Part shown: piece after piece, positions 6,889-8,868 of the stretch
Numbering within the stretch: the first letter of the stretch is position 1
Layout: each line of letters starts with the position of its first letter
Assembly: GCA_959018155.1 (NCBI GenBank)
Contig: CAUEKH010000082.1
Coordinates: 1-8,868 of the forward strand
DNA: 8,868 bases
Reading direction: 5' to 3'
Source of the DNA: an uncultured Hungatella sp.
GTDB taxonomy: Bacteria; Bacillota; Clostridia; Lachnospirales; Lachnospiraceae
Translations under genes and position numbers: made by a program
Notes under the pieces: generated by a model
The model's database searches: none
The model's input: only the letters and a program-made list of their open reading frames with translations
What the model was told of the DNA's origin: nothing

Positions 6889-6917
6889 ATTATAAAAATT
6901 TAAAAACCCCTTTAAAA
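6889..6917 (-). promoter_or_regulatory. Candidate minus-strand promoter facing the palindromic element
   Basis: Read on the minus strand, a perfect TATAAT lies at 6894-6889, with a poor -35 match (TTTTAA, 6917-6912) at 17-nt spacing. Predicted initiation near 6882 would place the whole 310-bp element at the start of the transcript. The region is very A+T-rich, so a chance match is possible. Confidence 0.3.
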
Positions 6918-6939
6918 ACAGGCGTTTATTGTATATAAT
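6911..6939 (+). promoter_or_regulatory. Candidate sigma-A promoter for the mreB-like gene
   Basis: A TTTAAA (6911-6916, 4 of 6 to TTGACA) and a perfect TATAAT (6934-6939) are separated by 17 nt. Initiation near 6946 would give a leader of about 230 nt before the mreB-like ATG at 7179. Confidence 0.6.
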
Positions 6940-6945
6940 AAGGGA

Positions 6946-7178
6946 GATAAATGAAATGTGAGAACACAGTGCCTGGCGTTCGGCAGTTTGCCGGATTCGC
7001 CGCCGGAAAGGAACACCGTCATCGGAACTGCATTTGCAGACGTGTTTACGACTTATGGGAAGACATTTTTGCAGTCCGGGAACCTCCGCCAGTTTCGGCA
7101 CAGCTGCTGTGCTCTGAATACAGAATACAATAGAGGGAACTTTGAAAACAGGTAATACCGTACAGGAGGAAAATAATT
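6946..7178 (+). other. Long 5' leader of the mreB-like gene, no supported gene
   Basis: Two overlapping short frames (ATG 6951-7133, 60 aa; GTG 6958-7155, 65 aa) cover this stretch, but neither has a family resemblance I recognise. The only Shine-Dalgarno-like AGGGAG (6941-6946) overlaps the predicted transcription start. Small hairpins occur, including a perfect 6-bp stem at 7098-7112 (GCACAG/CTGTGC). No known riboswitch class is recognised. AGGAGGA at 7164-7170 is the ribosome binding site of the following gene. Confidence 0.4.
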
Positions 7179-8177
7179 ATGATGTCAAATGATATTGGAA
7201 TAGATTTGGGTACAGCCAGTATCCTTGTTTATATCAAGGGAAAAGGTGTTGTGTTAAAGGAGCCGTCAGTTGTGGCGATCGACCGCGACACCAACAAGAT
7301 TAAGGCCATCGGCGAGGAAGCCAGGCTGATGATAGGAAGAACGCCGGGAAATATTGTAGCGGTCAGACCGCTGCGCCAGGGCGTTATTTCTGATTACACG
7401 GTAACAGAAAAAATGCTGAAATATTTTATCACAAAAGCCGTAGGCAAGAAGACTCTGAGAAAGCCGAGAATCAGTGTCTGTATCCCAAGCGGCGCTACGG
7501 AGGTTGAAAAGAAGGCGGTAGAGGACGCGACATACCAGGCGGGCGCCAGAGAAGTCGCTATCATCGAGGAGCCGGTTGCCGCAGCGATTGGCGCGGGAAT
7601 TGATATTGCGAAAGCGTGCGGTAACATGATTGTCGATATCGGCGGCGGTACCTCTGATATCGCGGTTATTTCCCTCGGGGGCACGGTTGTTTCCACCTCC
7701 ATCAAAGTGGCCGGCGACGATTTCGATGAGGCGCTGGTCCGCTATATGAGAAAGAAACACAATCTGTTGATTGGTGAGAGAACGGCTGAGGATATCAAGA
7801 TTAACATTGGCGCGGCATACAGAAGGCCGGAAGTGCTGACCATGGAAGTGCGCGGACGTAACCTGGTAACCGGCCTTCCGAAGACGATTGTGGTGACTTC
7901 TGATGAGACGTTAGACGCGTTAAAAGAGCCGGCCATGCAGATCGTGGACGCGGTACACAACGTTCTGGAGAGAACGCCACCGGAACTGGCGGCGGATATT
8001 TTCGACCGCGGTATCGTTTTAACCGGCGGCGGTTCCCTGCTCAGCGGCTTAGATGCTCTGATTGAGGAGAAAACCGGTATCAATACGATGATAGCGGAAG
8101 ATCCGCTTACGGCAGTGGCTATCGGCACGGGTAAATTTATTGAATTTACTCATGGGGAGAAGTCGGAATTTAATTAA
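7179..8177 (+). CDS. mreB: MreB/Mbl-type rod-shape-determining actin homologue
   Basis: An actin-like ATPase, 332 aa, that forms membrane-associated filaments guiding side-wall peptidoglycan synthesis. Nucleotide-site motifs are intact: phosphate 1 NDIGIDLGTAS (4-14), connect 1 IIEEPVAAAIGAG (128-140), phosphate 2 IVDIGGGTSDIAVISLGG (151-168) and the adenosine motif GIVLTGGGSLLSG (278-290). Other family signatures include KGKGVVLKEPSVVAI, VCIPSGATEVEKKAVEDA, AGDDFDEALV and LLIGERTAEDIKINIGAA. Length is normal. AGGAGGA at 7164-7170 lies 8 nt before the ATG at 7179; a second ATG at 7182 is possible. mreC and mreD do not follow, so this is a solitary homologue, and MreB, Mbl and MreBH cannot be told apart by eye. 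A candidate promoter lies about 240 bp upstream. Confidence 0.95.
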   Translation: MMSNDIGIDLGTASILVYIKGKGVVLKEPSVVAIDRDTNKIKAIGEEARLMIGRTPGNIVAVRPLRQGVISDYTVTEKMLKYFITKAVGKKTLRKPRISVCIPSGATEVEKKAVEDATYQAGAREVAIIEEPVAAAIGAGIDIAKACGNMIVDIGGGTSDIAVISLGGTVVSTSIKVAGDDFDEALVRYMRKKHNLLIGERTAEDIKINIGAAYRRPEVLTMEVRGRNLVTGLPKTIVVTSDETLDALKEPAMQIVDAVHNVLERTPPELAADIFDRGIVLTGGGSLLSGLDALIEEKTGINTMIAEDPLTAVAIGTGKFIEFTHGEKSEFN

Positions 8178-8212
8178 AGATTCAGAGGACATTTTTTGCG
8201 ATTTCAGGAAAG

Positions 8213-8254
8213 ACAACCCTGGCGGCAGCGTATGACTCCGGCAGGGCTTGTTTT
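8213..8254 (+). terminator. Weak terminator-like hairpin after mreB
   Basis: ACAACCCTGGCGG (8213-8225) pairs imperfectly with CCGGCAGGGCTTGT (8238-8251), with one G·G mismatch and one bulged base, and is followed by a short T-rich run. It is the only terminator-like structure in the 185-bp mreB–recD2 spacer (8178-8362), which otherwise shows nothing I can name. Confidence 0.4.
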
Positions 8255-8362
8255 GTGTAGAAGCAAGTATGACAGAATGATGTTTAGTCGGACGGGCATA
8301 GTCAGCGGCTTGATGGCACAGTCAGATGATTTCCATACAAAAAGGCGGAAGGACGGAAGTGC

Positions 8363-8794
8363 ATGGCGATAGTTACTGGATTTGTGGAGAAAATAAAATA
8401 TCGGAACGAAGACAACGGCTATACGGTCTTAAGCCTCATCGACGAAGGGGACGAGTACACCTTGGTAGGAAATTTTCACTACATCAGTGAAGGGGAAATG
8501 GTGGAAGCCGTTGGAACGATGACGGAGCATCCGGTATACGGCGAGCAGATGACGGTGGAAAGCTATGAAATCAAAGCGCCCGAGGACACGGCAGCCATGG
8601 AACGTTACCTCGGTTCCGGAGCCATTAAGGGCATTGGGGCCGCGCTGGCTGCCAGAATCGTGCGCCGTTTCAAGGCCGACACCTTCCGGATCATGGAAGA
8701 AGAGCCGGAACGGCTGTCCGAAGTAAAAGGAATCAGTGAAAAAATGGCAATGGCCATTGCTGAACAGGTGGCAGAAAAGAAGGAAATGCGCTAG
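8363..8794 (+). CDS. recD2: RecD2 helicase N-terminal fragment, nonsense-truncated
   Basis: The 143 residues match the N-terminus of RecD2 (YrrC), the AddAB/RecBC-independent RecD-like 5'-3' DNA helicase of Firmicutes: an OB-type domain at 1-70 (GFVEKIKYRNEDNGYTVLSL, VGTMTEHPVYGEQMTV), then helix-hairpin-helix repeats at 85-100 (SGAIKGIGAALAARIV) and 120-135 (EVKGISEKMAMAIAEQ). Full-length RecD2 is normally well over 700 aa with two RecA-like ATPase domains; here a TAG at 8792-8794 ends the frame before any Walker motif. The start ATG follows GGAAGGA at 8347-8353. The mreB neighbour fits the order I recall from Lachnospiraceae. As it stands the product could not be a helicase. Confidence 0.85.
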   Translation: MAIVTGFVEKIKYRNEDNGYTVLSLIDEGDEYTLVGNFHYISEGEMVEAVGTMTEHPVYGEQMTVESYEIKAPEDTAAMERYLGSGAIKGIGAALAARIVRRFKADTFRIMEEEPERLSEVKGISEKMAMAIAEQVAEKKEMR

Positions 8795-8868
8795 GCCATG
8801 ATGTTTCTCCAGAAGTAGGGGATTTCTATGAATCTGAAGGTAAAGATTATTAACGAGTAAGCCCGAAA
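8795..8868 (+). pseudogene. In-frame RecD2 continuation with further stops
   Basis: Beyond the TAG at 8792 the same frame reads AMMFLQK, stop (TAG 8816-8818), GISMNLKVKIINE, stop (TAA 8858-8860). This resembles the normal RecD2 continuation of the form QAMMFLQKYGISMNLAVKIY-EYG, so the stops stand where Q, Y and Y are expected. The last bases also look one nucleotide short compared with an EYGPK coding sequence. The consensus is from memory. Either the gene is decaying or the sequence is unreliable here. The rest of the gene, if any, lies beyond the window. Confidence 0.65.

Noticed and set aside
6805..7101. Minus-strand 98-aa frame upstream of mreB.
   Set aside because: It runs from the leader across the A+T-rich promoter region into the arm of the palindrome and shows no recognisable family features.
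6951..7155. Two overlapping short + strand ORFs (60 and 65 aa) before mreB.
   Set aside because: They overlap each other, their only Shine-Dalgarno-like sequence coincides with the predicted transcription start, and neither resembles a known family.
8248..8273. Possible promoter for recD2 (TTGTTT and TATGAC).
   Set aside because: The spacing is only 14 nt and the -10 match is poor.

Overview
The window looks like chromosomal DNA of a plant-glycan-degrading Firmicute, most likely a gut Lachnospiraceae (Clostridium/Enterocloster/Hungatella type). This rests on moderate GC, strong AGGAGG ribosome binding sites, an LplABC-type sugar ABC transporter without its own ATPase, and an mreB–recD2 gene order. 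The placement is inference from gene content. All supported genes lie on the + strand.

Bases 1-6469 hold the visible part of a hexuronide-use operon: an LplB-type permease (its 5' end lies outside the window), a second permease, a lipoprotein sugar-binding protein, and a very large GH67 alpha-glucuronidase (aguA). The binding protein and permeases would import 4-O-methyl-glucuronic-acid-decorated xylo-oligosaccharides (aldouronic acids). The enzyme has no signal peptide, so it would remove the glucuronic acid inside the cell. A 15-bp-stem hairpin sits between the transporter genes and aguA. The enzyme is about 1000 residues against roughly 700 for the family. It has an N-terminal CBM96/DNRLRE-like beta domain, two low-complexity tandem repeats (a 12-bp and a 15-bp unit), and an unrecognised C-terminal extension.

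Bases 6470-7178 are a 709-bp stretch without a convincing gene. It contains a 310-bp nearly palindromic element (6563-6872) that folds into a long two-part stem carrying two perfect hairpins. This is either a miniature inverted-repeat element or a structured RNA; several small clues favour transcription of the minus strand. An A+T-rich segment follows, with candidate promoters facing both ways, and then a leader of about 230 nt.

Bases 7179-8177 encode an MreB/Mbl-type actin-like cell-shape protein. After a spacer with a weak terminator-like hairpin, 8363-8794 encodes only the N-terminal OB and helix-hairpin-helix part of the helicase RecD2. Recognisable RecD2-like sequence continues in the same frame beyond the stop and is interrupted by two further stops before the window ends, so this copy is either a pseudogene or affected by sequence errors.
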